Source of the DNA: Coralliovum pocilloporae
Lineage (GTDB): Bacteria > Pseudomonadota > Alphaproteobacteria > Rhizobiales > Cohaesibacteraceae
Assembly: GCF_030845175.1 (NCBI RefSeq)
Contig: NZ_CP132542.1
Coordinates: 3,135,501-3,199,500, forward strand
DNA length: 64,000 nt
Direction of reading: 5' to 3'
The notes beneath the pieces were generated by a model. It was not told the origin of the DNA and did no database searches. It saw only the letters and a list, made by a program, of their open reading frames with translations. Both the position numbers and the translations under genes were made by a program. Below, piece by piece: positions 18,751 through 27,075 of the stretch. Each line of letters starts with the position of its first letter. Position 1 is the first letter of the stretch.

Positions 18751-18896
18751 GCCCTAGACCTCCGGTGCCCCTCAAGGGCAAACGCAATGATTACCCTCTG
18801 TCGGTTCGCATTATGCAGAAGCTTGGATGGGATGGAAGGAGGTGCGTGGTAGCGTTGTACGGATTCAGAAGAAAAACAGCGTTTTCCACGGATTCC

Positions 18897-18921
18897 CACA
18901 GGGGTGAAAATCTCCCCTGTG
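18897..18921. terminator. Hairpin between the cfa-like gene and dnaB
   Basis: Inverted repeat CACAGGGG / CCCCTGTG with a 9-base loop, about 60 bases after the end of the cfa-like gene and upstream of dnaB (both minus strand). There is no clear T-run, so it may be a weak terminator or a leader structure. Confidence 0.4.
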
Positions 18922-18980
18922 AAAGCTTGTGAATCGCTCTGGATTTTGGCACGGACCCGATTCGATCCGGCATTTCATCT

Positions 18981-20237
18981 CTACTCGCAGGCCACGCCAA
19001 AGCGGGGTTTGTCGCCATCCTGCTGACGAAGACGGTCTTCCTCATCCTGCATGTAAGCCCGTGTCATGGGCAGGACAGTCTGATCCTTCACCATCTGGAT
19101 CTGGAAGACCATCAGATCCTGATAGCGGAATGCGGTTTCACAGGCGGCAAGATAGAATTCCCACATCCGACAGAAACGTTCATCGTAAAGCATGGCCGCC
19201 TCATCCCACCGAGCCATAAAGCGGTTTCGCCAGGCACGGAGCGTATCAGCATAGTGAAGGCGCAGAATTTCAACATCTGTGACCTTCAGACCTGAGCGCT
19301 CGAGAACGGGCAGGACCTCGGAGAGAGCGGGCATGTAACCGCCCGGGAAGATATATTTGCGAATCCAGGGATTGGTTTCGCCCGGCCCGTCAAGTCGACC
19401 GATGGAGTGCAGAACCATCACACCATCATCTGCAAGCAGATTGTGGCACATATTGAAAAATTCCGGGAAATGACCAATGCCGACATGCTCAAACATGCCC
19501 ACCGAGACAATCCGGTCGAACTTCTGTTCCAGTTTGCGGTAATCCCTGAAACGGAAATCCACCCGGTCTCTCAGGTTTTGTGTTTTTGCACGACAGCGGG
19601 AAATATCAAACTGCTCTTCAGACAGCGTCACACCGGTTACGGAAACGGGATAGTTCTGCGCCAGATAAAGGCTCAGGCCGCCCCAGCCGGACCCGATATC
19701 CAGAACAGTCTGGTTTGGCTGAATATGAAGCTTGGCCGCAAGGTGGCGTTTTTTTGCCAGCTGGGCGTCTTCCAGGGTTGAGGTACTGTCTTCGAAATAG
19801 CCACAGGAATATTGTTTGTCTGTGTCAAGAAACAGGTCATACAGAGCGCCACTCAGGTCGTAGTGATGAGCCACGTTCTGCTGGGCTCTCTTCCTGGTGT
19901 TGTTTTGCCGGAAACGACGCGTCCAGACACGCAGGCGGGAAAGCGTAGCCATCCACCAGGGGCGTTTCGCAGCCTCCATATTGGCAATAGCCAGGGCAAG
20001 AAAGTCGTAAAGGCTACCCTGTTCCACCAGAAGGCGGCCATCCATATAGGCCTCGCCAGCCTCTCGTTCCGGGTCGGCGATCAGTTTCCATTCTGTTGTC
20101 CTGTTTGTCAGGCGAATGGTGACGGTCTGCTTGCTTTGGACTTCTCCGAAGTGAAAGGATTGTCCGGCGCAGTCAATAACTGTCAGACTCCCCTTAACAA
20201 TGATGCGATTGAGAAAACTGAATAACAGGCGGTTCAT
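18981..20237 (-). CDS. Cyclopropane-fatty-acyl-phospholipid synthase family protein
   Basis: SAM-dependent enzyme predicted to act on unsaturated acyl chains of membrane phospholipids (418 residues). An N-terminal lipid-binding region is followed by a methyltransferase domain: V-L-D-I-G-S-G-W-G-G-L-S-L-Y is the SAM motif I, preceded by Q-N-V-A-H-H-Y-D-L-S, the family substrate segment. Later motifs are G-V-T-L-S-E-E-Q, S-V-G-M-F-E-H-V-G and Y-I-F-P-G-G-Y-M-P. Start 20237 is chosen because GGGAG lies six bases before it; the ATG two codons earlier directly abuts that site. It sits between rplI and dnaB and is not essential to either pathway. Methylation of a related lipid is possible instead of cyclopropanation. 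Confidence 0.85.
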   Translation of the reverse strand: MNRLLFSFLNRIIVKGSLTVIDCAGQSFHFGEVQSKQTVTIRLTNRTTEWKLIADPEREAGEAYMDGRLLVEQGSLYDFLALAIANMEAAKRPWWMATLSRLRVWTRRFRQNNTRKRAQQNVAHHYDLSGALYDLFLDTDKQYSCGYFEDSTSTLEDAQLAKKRHLAAKLHIQPNQTVLDIGSGWGGLSLYLAQNYPVSVTGVTLSEEQFDISRCRAKTQNLRDRVDFRFRDYRKLEQKFDRIVSVGMFEHVGIGHFPEFFNMCHNLLADDGVMVLHSIGRLDGPGETNPWIRKYIFPGGYMPALSEVLPVLERSGLKVTDVEILRLHYADTLRAWRNRFMARWDEAAMLYDERFCRMWEFYLAACETAFRYQDLMVFQIQMVKDQTVLPMTRAYMQDEEDRLRQQDGDKPRFGVACE

Positions 20238-20541
20238 GCTCATCTCCCGCACTGCCACGTGATGAAAATGTCGCAACCCATATCCAGATATGCCGCGGAT
20301 AGTCTAAAAAGTAAAAATCAATGACAGTTCGGGTTTTCCAATAATAAAGACATATCTGAACGTATAAGCATATCAACAGAATAAAGTGGCAGTATTGTTC
20401 TGATTACTGAAATATTTAGGTCTTCAAAATGCGGAAACCATAAGAACCACAGCTTTGTGTTTTCTTTGTGATGGTACGAAAAAAAAGCCCGGCCATTGGC
20501 CGGGCTTCTGCAATATCAGAGAAAGTGGATCTCTGACTATA
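20238..20541. other. 304-bp intergenic stretch between rplI and the cfa-like gene
   Basis: Contains the ribosome site of the cfa-like gene, an AT-rich stretch at about 20280-20420 likely to hold its promoter (no convincing -35/-10 pair chosen), and the rplI terminator. No RNA gene or repeat was recognised. Confidence 0.6.
20479..20507 (-). terminator. Rho-independent terminator of rplI
   Basis: A 10-bp stem AAGCCCGGCC / GGCCGGGCTT with a 3-base loop followed on the minus strand by eight T. One of the clearest intrinsic terminators in the window. Confidence 0.9.
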
Positions 20542-21141
20542 TTATTCAGCAGAGGCTTCTTCGCCTTCTGCTGCTTCTGCTTCGTCGTCAGAACCGGCTT
20601 CTTCGCCGTCTTCGTCTTCATCGTCAGCTTCGAATTCGAACTCGTCGTAATCGGTGACGGTGAGGTCTTCACCGCTGGCCTGACGGGCAGCTTCGTCTTC
20701 AGAACGGGCAACGTTAACAGAAACTTCGACTTCCACTTCCGGGTGGAGGACGATGGCAACGCTGTGCAGACCGATGGTTTTGATCGGACGCTCAAGGCTG
20801 ACCTGGTTACGGGCAACGGTGAAGCCGGAATCGGTCAGGGAGTCTGCGATGTCACGGGTGGAAACGGAACCATAGAGGTGACCTGTTTCACCAGCCTGAC
20901 GGATAACAACAACGCTCTCGCCATTGAGTTTCTCGCCAACCTGCTCAGCTTCCTGACGACGCTCGAGGTTGCGTGCTTCAAGCTGGGCGCGCTGTGCTTC
21001 GAACTGGGCTTTGTTTTCGTTGTTGGCGCGCATGGCTTTGCCCTGCGGCAGAAGGTAGTTACGGGCATAGCCGTCACGAACGTTGACGATTTCGCCCATC
21101 TGGCCGAGCTTGGCTACACGCTCAAGAAGAATAACCTGCAT
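20542..21141 (-). CDS. rplI: 50S ribosomal protein L9 with acidic C-terminal extension
   Basis: Ribosomal protein bL9 starts [13 protein letters not shown] with the N-domain motif [10 protein letters not shown] long connecting helix and a C-terminal rRNA-binding domain extend to about residue 150. The last 50 residues are almost entirely acidic (E, D, A, S), a low-complexity tail common in alphaproteobacterial L9 but absent from the Escherichia coli protein (149 residues). Last gene of rpsF-rpsR-DUF2232-rplI. Confidence 0.95.
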   Translation of the reverse strand: MQVILLERVAKLGQMGEIVNVRDGYARNYLLPQGKAMRANNENKAQFEAQRAQLEARNLERRQEAEQVGEKLNGESVVVIRQAGETGHLYGSVSTRDIADSLTDSGFTVARNQVSLERPIKTIGLHSVAIVLHPEVEVEVSVNVARSEDEAARQASGEDLTVTDYDEFEFEADDEDEDGEEAGSDDEAEAAEGEEASAE

Positions 21142-21192
21142 GGTTCAGTTCCTTTTATGGGGCCGGAGAGGTCCGGCCGGTTTCTTTCCGGA

Positions 21193-22155
21193 CTACTCAG
21201 AGTCCGGCTGGTTTGTGTTCTGGCCGATAAAGCGGCCACGGAAGTTCTTGCTGGTCTCAATGGCGCCCAGAATCATGATGGGAATGCCGATCCAGCCGAA
21301 GAAAAACAGAAAGAGATAGAGGCCTCCCAGCAACAGCGGGCGAGCTGAACGACCTCGGGTAATGACGTGCAGAACCGCCAGCCCCAGAAACAGGAAGCTG
21401 CCGGCAATCGAGATGGCAATCACCTGAAAGCTTCTGCCGATCATGCCGTCCAGAAACAGAGCGACGGCAAAGACCAGCGCAAACAGGATTGGGAACCACT
21501 GCGGCAGCTCGAATGTGGACAGATCAGGCCATGGTCGGGCGAGGCGGCCTGACATCCGAACGATACGTGCTGAGAGGTAGAGATTGCCAAGAAGCGTCAC
21601 AAAGCTGAACAGCGCAAAAGACAGCGGTAGCAGGACCATCATCATATTGGTGATGCTGGCTTCGTTCACGCCTTCAGCGGTGTTGATCAGCCCGGACGCA
21701 AAAAGCTCCTTGGACAGATTGCCGATGACTTCAGCCATCCGTACTTCACTGAAGGAGAAGGCGACGAGGAAGACCAGAATCACGAGGGCAGAAGCAATGC
21801 CGCTTGCCCAGGCGACGATATTGCCAACCGGATACCACTCGGTCTGTTCCTGACCGCGATCATCTGTATAGGTGCGTGACAGCCCGGCCAGGTTTGAGAG
21901 CCAGAAGGCTGGAAGACCCGTTGCCAGGCAGAACAGGAAACCATCAAGGGGGGCTGACGCTATCGCGACAGACAAACCGGATATGGCTGCGGCAATCAGG
22001 CCGGTCAGATTACCCCAGCCGAGGCTCGCAATAAAAATCGGAAGCGGGGAGAGCATCACCAGAATCAGGCCAAGTCCAGTGCCGGACAGAGCTGCAAAAT
22101 TGAGCACTGCGGCGCCAAGGCCAGAAAGAATACCGATGAGCCAGTAAGGAAGCAT
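21193..22155 (-). CDS. DUF2232 polytopic membrane protein
   Basis: A 320-residue protein with about eight hydrophobic segments and little soluble sequence, matching the DUF2232 (YybS-like) family that is placed between rpsR and rplI in many alphaproteobacteria. A short hydrophilic loop near residues 93-108 contains D-D-R-G-Q-E-Q-T-E-W. Function unknown; its fixed position among ribosomal genes suggests co-expression rather than a ribosomal role. A terminator after rpsR separates it partly from rpsF-rpsR. Confidence 0.75.
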   Translation of the reverse strand: MLPYWLIGILSGLGAAVLNFAALSGTGLGLILVMLSPLPIFIASLGWGNLTGLIAAAISGLSVAIASAPLDGFLFCLATGLPAFWLSNLAGLSRTYTDDRGQEQTEWYPVGNIVAWASGIASALVILVFLVAFSFSEVRMAEVIGNLSKELFASGLINTAEGVNEASITNMMMVLLPLSFALFSFVTLLGNLYLSARIVRMSGRLARPWPDLSTFELPQWFPILFALVFAVALFLDGMIGRSFQVIAISIAGSFLFLGLAVLHVITRGRSARPLLLGGLYLFLFFFGWIGIPIMILGAIETSKNFRGRFIGQNTNQPDSE

Positions 22156-22234
22156 CCGAGCTGTCCCGCCTTTGCGGTTAGAGGGTGGTCGCGGAAAATC
22201 CGGCCAGTCCCCAACATGGGTTTAAATCAACATC

Positions 22235-22263
22235 AAAACGGAGGGCGACAGAGCCGCCCTCCG
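22235..22263 (-). terminator. Terminator after rpsR
   Basis: Stem CGGAGGGCG / CGCCCTCCG with a 7-base loop, followed on the minus strand by TTTT. Likely an attenuating terminator between rpsF-rpsR and DUF2232-rplI. Confidence 0.75.
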
Positions 22264-22279
22264 GAATTTCCAGAACTGC

Positions 22280-22525
22280 TTACTTGATGACGTAAGGCAG
22301 CAGGCCGAGGAAGCGAGCGCGTTTGATGGCACGGGCCAGTTCGCGCTGTTTCTTCATGGAAACGGCCGTAATACGGGACGGTACGATCTTGCCGCGCTCG
22401 GAAACGTAACGCTGCAGCAGACGGATGTCCTTGTAATCGATCTTCGGCGCGTTCTCACCGGAGAACGGGCAGGTCTTGCGACGACGGAAGAACGGGCGAC
22501 GGGTTGGGATCTGTGAAATATCCAT
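22280..22525 (-). CDS. rpsR: 30S ribosomal protein S18
   Basis: Ribosomal protein bS18 (81 residues), full length. It has the basic N-terminal [13 protein letters not shown], then [19 protein letters not shown] and the C-terminal A-R-F-L-G-L-L-P-Y. It forms a heterodimer with S6, encoded 22 bp upstream. Confidence 0.97.
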   Translation of the reverse strand: MDISQIPTRRPFFRRRKTCPFSGENAPKIDYKDIRLLQRYVSERGKIVPSRITAVSMKKQRELARAIKRARFLGLLPYVIK

Positions 22526-22547
22526 GGTTCTCTATCTCCCGGTTCGA

Positions 22548-22910
22548 TTAATCGCGCGGGCCGCGCTTGCCGCGGCGGTCGTCACGGTCACGCTTCTGCA
22601 TCATTGCAGACGGACCTTCGTCATGACCTTCAACACGAACGGTCATGTAGCGCAGAACATCTTCGTTCAGACGCATCTGGCGTTCCATTTCGGAGATCGC
22701 GTCGTGACCGGCGTCGATGTCCATCAGAACGTAATGCGCTTTACGGTTCTTGTTGATCCGGTAAGCCAGGGTTTTCAGGCCCCAGTATTCGGTTTTGCCG
22801 AAGGAACCGCCGGTTTCTTCGATGATAGCTTTGAACTGCTCGGTCAGGGCATCAACCTGCTGAGCAGAAACGTCCTGGCGAGCCAGGAATACGGTTTCGT
22901 AAAGTGCCAT
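22548..22910 (-). CDS. rpsF: 30S ribosomal protein S6
   Basis: Ribosomal protein bS6 (120 residues). Starts [11 protein letters not shown] with family motifs [11 protein letters not shown] and a basic, arginine/aspartate-rich tail typical of alphaproteobacteria. A ribosome site (AGAGGAAGG) lies just upstream. First gene of the operon, behind a leader of nearly 200 bases and a good promoter. Confidence 0.97.
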   Translation of the reverse strand: MALYETVFLARQDVSAQQVDALTEQFKAIIEETGGSFGKTEYWGLKTLAYRINKNRKAHYVLMDIDAGHDAISEMERQMRLNEDVLRYMTVRVEGHDEGPSAMMQKRDRDDRRGKRGPRD

Positions 22911-23109
22911 AGGGCCTTCCTCTTATTCAATCAACGCGTCCGGATCAGCGCAAAGCCTCATCGAAACCTCTGGAAAGGCCTCTAAGACGTCTTCGAGAGC
23001 GGAGACACGGGAAGCCGGACCCTCGTGAGATCCTGCAGGGCGATCATTCTTTATGGAATAACCCCCAGCCTTCCGTTCAGCCACCAGCTGATCAAGACCG
23101 GATGCGCGG

Positions 23110-23137
23110 GTTATAGAGGCTTTTACCGGGAATGCAA
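23110..23137 (-). promoter_or_regulatory. Promoter of the rpsF operon
   Basis: On the minus strand TTGCAT, a 16-base spacer, then TATAAC: a good sigma-70-type promoter about 200 bp before the S6 start. This leaves a long 5' leader, where an S6:S18-binding autoregulatory RNA might sit in other bacteria. Confidence 0.6.
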
Positions 23138-23195
23138 GGGGAAAGTAGCCTTGTATGGGAAAGCGACGTAACGGCATCTCGTATTGCTCCGGACC

Positions 23196-23224
23196 TTGAC
23201 ATCCGGCAAGATTCTGGGCCTAAG
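23196..23224 (+). promoter_or_regulatory. Candidate promoter of fabD
   Basis: A consensus -35 TTGACA (23196-23201) followed after 17 bases by CCTAAG, a poor -10. Position is right for fabD, about 68 bp upstream of its start. Confidence 0.35.
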
Positions 23225-23291
23225 AGAAGGCCGACCCCGGAGAGGGTCAACCAGAGAATAACCCAAGTGGGGCACAAGAGGAAGAAGCCGG

Positions 23292-24236
23292 ATGAGCATT
23301 GCGTTCACGTTTCCCGGGCAGGGCAGTCAGGCCGTCGGTATGGGTAAGGCTCTAGCTGACGCATATCCAGAAGCAAAAGCCGTTTTTGATGAAGTTGATG
23401 AAGCGCTGGGCGAGAAACTCTCCGATATTATGTGGAACGGTCCTGAAGAAACGCTGACGCTGACCGCAAACGCCCAGCCTGCGCTGATGTCTGTCAGCCT
23501 TGCTGTCATGCGGGTGCTGGAGGCTCGTGGATTCTCCATGGCCGATAAGATTTCCTACGTGGCCGGTCATTCTCTCGGTGAATATTCAGCCCTTGCTGCT
23601 GCTGGAGCGCTGTCCATCAGTGATGCAGCCCGTCTTTTGCGCATTCGCGGCAACGCCATGCAGAGTGCCGTGCCGGTGGGTGAGGGTGCCATGGCTGCGC
23701 TTCTGGGACTTGATTTCCCGACTGCCGCAGACGTGGCCGATGCCGCAGCCCAGGGTGAAGTCTGCACTGCAGCCAATGATAATGCCGATGGCCAGGTGGT
23801 TATTTCCGGTCATAAGGCCGCTGTTGAGCGTGCCGTTGACATTGCCAAGACCAAAGGTGCCAAACGGGCCATGCTGCTGCCTGTGAGTGCGCCATTCCAT
23901 TGTGCGCTGATGGCACCAGCCGCTGACGCAATGGAGCAGGCACTGTCGGAAGTAACGGTCAATGCACCGGTTGTTCCTGTTGTGGCCAATGTTCTTGTCA
24001 GCCCGATTTCTGACCCGGATGCCATTCGCCGCAGTCTGGTTGAACAGGTCACCGGCATGGTGCGCTGGCGCGAGACAGTACAATGGTTTGCTGGCAATGA
24101 TGTCACCACGCTTTATGAGATCGGTTCAGGTAAAGTGCTGACTGGTCTTGTGCGCCGGATCGACAAATCCGTCCAGGGTGTTGCCGTCAACGGCCCGGAT
24201 GATATTGACGCTGCACTGGCCAATCTGACTGCTTAG
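23292..24236 (+). CDS. fabD: Malonyl-CoA:ACP transacylase (FabD)
   Basis: Loads malonyl groups onto acyl carrier protein for fatty-acid synthesis. The protein has 314 residues and begins F-T-F-P-G-Q-G-S-Q-A-V-G-M-G-like sequence. The nucleophile is S94 in G-H-S-L-G-E-Y, with the catalytic His region V-S-A-P-F-H-C near residue 203. It starts the fab cluster (fabD-fabG-acpP-fabF). Its stop codon TAG is also the first three bases of the TAGAGC box of an intergenic repeat that separates it from fabG. Confidence 0.96.
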   Translation: MSIAFTFPGQGSQAVGMGKALADAYPEAKAVFDEVDEALGEKLSDIMWNGPEETLTLTANAQPALMSVSLAVMRVLEARGFSMADKISYVAGHSLGEYSALAAAGALSISDAARLLRIRGNAMQSAVPVGEGAMAALLGLDFPTAADVADAAAQGEVCTAANDNADGQVVISGHKAAVERAVDIAKTKGAKRAMLLPVSAPFHCALMAPAADAMEQALSEVTVNAPVVPVVANVLVSPISDPDAIRRSLVEQVTGMVRWRETVQWFAGNDVTTLYEIGSGKVLTGLVRRIDKSVQGVAVNGPDDIDAALANLTA

Positions 24237-24338
24237 AGCGTGTTGCGCCAAAGTGGCGGCCGGTTTGGCGACAGACAACTCGCGTCATCAAGGACAGAGA
24301 GCATGCGCATGAATCCTGTTCATCGCAAAATGCTCTAA
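24233..24338 (+). repeat. Intergenic palindromic repeat, family A, copy 1
   Basis: A 106-bp element bounded by TTAGAGC and GCTCTAA. It has two hairpins: CGCCAAA / TTTGGCG near the left, and an imperfect one on the right with outer arms GAGCAT / ATGCTC. The sequence recurs at 48597-48755. It fills the fabD-fabG gap and contains the fabD stop codon. Confidence 0.85.
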
Positions 24339-24371
24339 GGTTCGGCCCCTGAATTTTTGAAGGATAATCTG

Positions 24372-25109
24372 ATGTTTGATCTCACTGGCAAGAAAGCTCT
24401 TGTTACCGGCGCCAGCGGCGGTATCGGCAAGGCGATTGCAAAGGCACTGCATGAGCGTGGTGCGGACGTGGCCCTGTCAGGCACCCGCATGGAAGCGCTT
24501 GAAGCCGTGCAGGCGGAGCTCGGTGACCGGGCCCACATCCTGCAGGCCAATCTGAGTGATATGAGTGAGGTGGATCAGCTCGCCCCCCGTGCCGAAGAGG
24601 CAATGGGTGGTCTCGACATTCTGGTCAACAATGCAGGTATCACCCGCGATGGTCTTTTCATGCGTATGAAAGATGCAGACTGGGATGATGTGATTGCCGT
24701 CAACCTGACAGCAACATTCCGCCTCTCCCGTGCTGCCATCAAAGGTATGATGAAAAGGCGTCATGGCCGCATCATCGGCATTTCTTCTGTAGTTGGTACT
24801 ACGGGCAATGCCGGGCAGGGCAATTATGCAGCCTCCAAGGCAGGCATGATCGGCATGTCCAAGGCGCTGGCTCAGGAAGTGGCGTCACGCGGTATCACCG
24901 TGAATGCCATTGCGCCGGGCTTTATTGAAACAGCCATGACGGACAAACTGAATGACAAGCAGCGTGAAGCGATCCTTGGATCCATCCCGGCAGGCCGCAT
25001 GGGTTCCGGAGACGAGATTGCCTCTGCCGTTGTCTATCTTGCCTCTGATGAGGCCGCTTACATGACGGGTCAGACCCTGCATGTAAATGGTGGTATGGCA
25101 ATGATCTGA
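24372..25109 (+). CDS. fabG: 3-oxoacyl-ACP reductase (FabG)
   Basis: NADPH-dependent reduction of 3-oxoacyl-ACP in fatty-acid elongation (245 residues). SDR motifs: T-G-A-S-G-G-I-G near residue 13, N-N-A-G near 86, and the catalytic triad S139, Y152, K156 in Y-A-A-S-K-A-G. The C-terminal G-Q-T-L-H-V-N-G-G-M-A-M is diagnostic of FabG. The start at 24372 has AAGGA seven bases upstream; a TTG five codons earlier is less likely. Confidence 0.96.
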   Translation: MFDLTGKKALVTGASGGIGKAIAKALHERGADVALSGTRMEALEAVQAELGDRAHILQANLSDMSEVDQLAPRAEEAMGGLDILVNNAGITRDGLFMRMKDADWDDVIAVNLTATFRLSRAAIKGMMKRRHGRIIGISSVVGTTGNAGQGNYAASKAGMIGMSKALAQEVASRGITVNAIAPGFIETAMTDKLNDKQREAILGSIPAGRMGSGDEIASAVVYLASDEAAYMTGQTLHVNGGMAMI

Positions 25110-25370
25110 TGTCGATTCAGGTGGGCAGATGTCGCTTTTCCTACACTGCATTTGGATGCTGGCATGTATAAGGGAAATGTGATAACACCCGCCTGAATGT
25201 TCACCTGTCCCTGTGTTCTTGGACGATTCTCAACGGTTTTTACGGGATTCTGGCAATGACCGTTTGAGCTCTCTTCCTGCACGTGGTAGGGACCAACCGA
25301 ATTGCGGTCTGACTGACTCGGTGCAAGCAGCCTGCAAACCGTAATTGTTATAGAAACGAGGAAGATAAAC

Positions 25371-25607
25371 ATGAGCGACGTCGCTGATCGCGTGAAAAAG
25401 ATTGTTGTTGAGCATCTCGGCGTAGATGCTGAGAAGGTCGTCATTGGCGCAAGCTTTATCGATGATCTTGGCGCTGACAGCCTTGATACCGTTGAGCTCG
25501 TTATGGCGTTTGAAGAAGAGTTCGGTTGTGAAATCCCGGACGACGCTGCTGAAACGATCCTGACGGTCGGCGATGCCGTCAAGTTCCTCGAAGCCAACGC
25601 CGGCTAA
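25371..25607 (+). CDS. acpP: Acyl carrier protein
   Basis: Small acidic carrier protein (78 residues) of fatty-acid synthesis. The phosphopantetheine site is S37 in [11 protein letters not shown] strong ribosome site (GAGGAAG) precedes the ATG. A 261-bp gap with no recognised gene separates it from fabG, likely holding its own promoter, and a terminator follows: consistent with the high separate expression of acpP. Confidence 0.97.
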   Translation: MSDVADRVKKIVVEHLGVDAEKVVIGASFIDDLGADSLDTVELVMAFEEEFGCEIPDDAAETILTVGDAVKFLEANAG

Positions 25608-25639
25608 GGATCTGTGATCCTCTGTTGGAAATGACAATG

Positions 25640-25668
25640 GCCGGGCTCCGGATGACGGGGCCCGGCTT
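25640..25668 (+). terminator. Hairpin terminator after acpP
   Basis: Stem GCCGGGCTCC / GGGGCCCGGC (10 bp including one G-T pair) with a 7-base loop, then TT. Probably partial, allowing some read-through to fabF, which starts 12 bases later. Confidence 0.6.
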
Positions 25669-25680
25669 GAGGTGTTCTGA

Positions 25681-26946
25681 ATGAGACGTGTAGTAGTTAC
25701 CGGACTGGGTATGGTTTCGCCACTGGGCTGTGGCGTCGAAGAGACCTGGAAGAATATTCTCGCTGGCAAGAGCGGTGCTCGTGCTGTCGAGCAATTCGAT
25801 GTGTCAGATATCCCTTGTAAGATTGCCTGCACCATCCCGCGCGGTGATGGAACAGACGGAACTTACAATCCGGATGACTGGATGTCGCCGAAAGAGCAGC
25901 GCAAGGTCGATGAATTCATCGTCTACTCCGTTGCTGCTGCGACGATGGCGCTGAAAGATGCCGACTGGGCTCCTGAAGCCTATGAAGACCAGATTCGCTC
26001 CGGCGTTCTGATCGGTTCAGGCATTGGTGGAATTTCCGGTATCGTGGAAGCGGGCTACACGTTGCGGGACAAGGGTGCACGGCGCGTCAGCCCGTTCTTT
26101 ATCCCGGGCCGCCTGATCAACCTGGCCGGTGGATATGTCTCCATTCAGCACGGCCTCAAGGGCCCGAACCACGCTGTGGTTACGGCCTGTTCAACCGGTG
26201 CTCATGCTATCGGTGATGCCTCGCGTCTGATCGCTCTTGGTGATGCGGATGTGATGGTTGCCGGTGGAACGGAATCTCCGGTTTGTCGCATCTCGCTTGC
26301 TGGTTTCTCGGCATGTAAGGCACTGTCCAGCGGCTTTAATGAAGAACCGACCCGCGGTTCCCGTCCATATGACAAGGACCGGGATGGCTTCGTCATGGGT
26401 GAGGGTGCAGGTGTTGTCGTGCTTGAGGAATATGAGCACGCCAAGGCACGTGGCGCCAAGATCTATGCTGAAGTGGTCGGCTATGGTTTGTCCGGTGATG
26501 CCTATCACATCACAGCTCCATCATCTGATGGCGATGGCGGTTATCGCTGCATGGAAGCCGCGCTCAATCGCGCTGGTATCACCATGGCTGATGTGGACTA
26601 CATCAACGCCCATGGCACATCCACTCCGCTTGGAGATGAGATTGAGCTGGGTGCTGTTGAGCGTCTTGCCGGTGATGCAGCGTCTTCCCTGACCATGTCT
26701 TCAACCAAATCCGCTGTTGGTCACCTGCTTGGTGCCGCCGGTGCCGTTGAAGCGATTTTCTCCATTCTGGCCATTCGCGACCAGATTGCACCGCCGACAC
26801 TCAACCTGGACAATCCGTCCGTTGACACGGCGATCGATCTGGTGCCGCATGAGGCCAAGAAGATGGAAATCAATACGGTTCTGTCCAACTCCTTCGGGTT
26901 TGGTGGAACAAACGCATCACTCGTTCTGCGTAAAGTGAACGACTAA
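25681..26946 (+). CDS. fabF: 3-oxoacyl-ACP synthase II (FabF)
   Basis: Condensing enzyme of fatty-acid elongation (421 residues). The Cys-His-His triad is complete: C170 in T-A-C-S-T-G, H311 in N-A-H-G-T-S-T-P and H348 in V-G-H-L-L-G-A-A-G. N-terminal R-R-V-V-V-T-G-L-G-M and C-terminal N-S-F-G-F-G-G-T-N are typical. It follows acpP closely, the standard pairing. Confidence 0.97.
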   Translation: MRRVVVTGLGMVSPLGCGVEETWKNILAGKSGARAVEQFDVSDIPCKIACTIPRGDGTDGTYNPDDWMSPKEQRKVDEFIVYSVAAATMALKDADWAPEAYEDQIRSGVLIGSGIGGISGIVEAGYTLRDKGARRVSPFFIPGRLINLAGGYVSIQHGLKGPNHAVVTACSTGAHAIGDASRLIALGDADVMVAGGTESPVCRISLAGFSACKALSSGFNEEPTRGSRPYDKDRDGFVMGEGAGVVVLEEYEHAKARGAKIYAEVVGYGLSGDAYHITAPSSDGDGGYRCMEAALNRAGITMADVDYINAHGTSTPLGDEIELGAVERLAGDAASSLTMSSTKSAVGHLLGAAGAVEAIFSILAIRDQIAPPTLNLDNPSVDTAIDLVPHEAKKMEINTVLSNSFGFGGTNASLVLRKVND

Positions 26947-26954
26947 ATCTATCA

Positions 26955-26985
26955 GCCATGGCGGAGACCGGATCTCTGCCATGGC
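26955..26985 (+). terminator. Hairpin after fabF
   Basis: A 13-bp stem (arms GCCATGGCGGAGA / TCTCTGCCATGGC, one G-T pair) eight bases after the fabF stop. There is no T-run directly after it; it may stop or stabilise the fab transcript before mltG. Confidence 0.55.
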
Positions 26986-27075
26986 CTGACAGTCTGATGG
27001 TTTAAATGCCAGATTGTAAACGGGGCCGGACTACCGACTGATTTCCGATTACAATGCTATTCTTTGGCGCAACGG

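Larger units (their letters stand above)
22911..23291. other. 381-bp divergent region between rpsF and fabD
   Basis: Holds the rpsF leader and promoter on the minus side and the fabD promoter region on the plus side. An in-frame minus-strand reading frame ending at 22923 covers much of the leader but has no supported start or family resemblance. No RNA gene was recognised. Confidence 0.6.

Noticed and set aside
22923..23177. Possible 84-codon gene in the rpsF leader
   Set aside because: No start with a ribosome site; it spans the promoter; composition is compatible with an untranslated leader.
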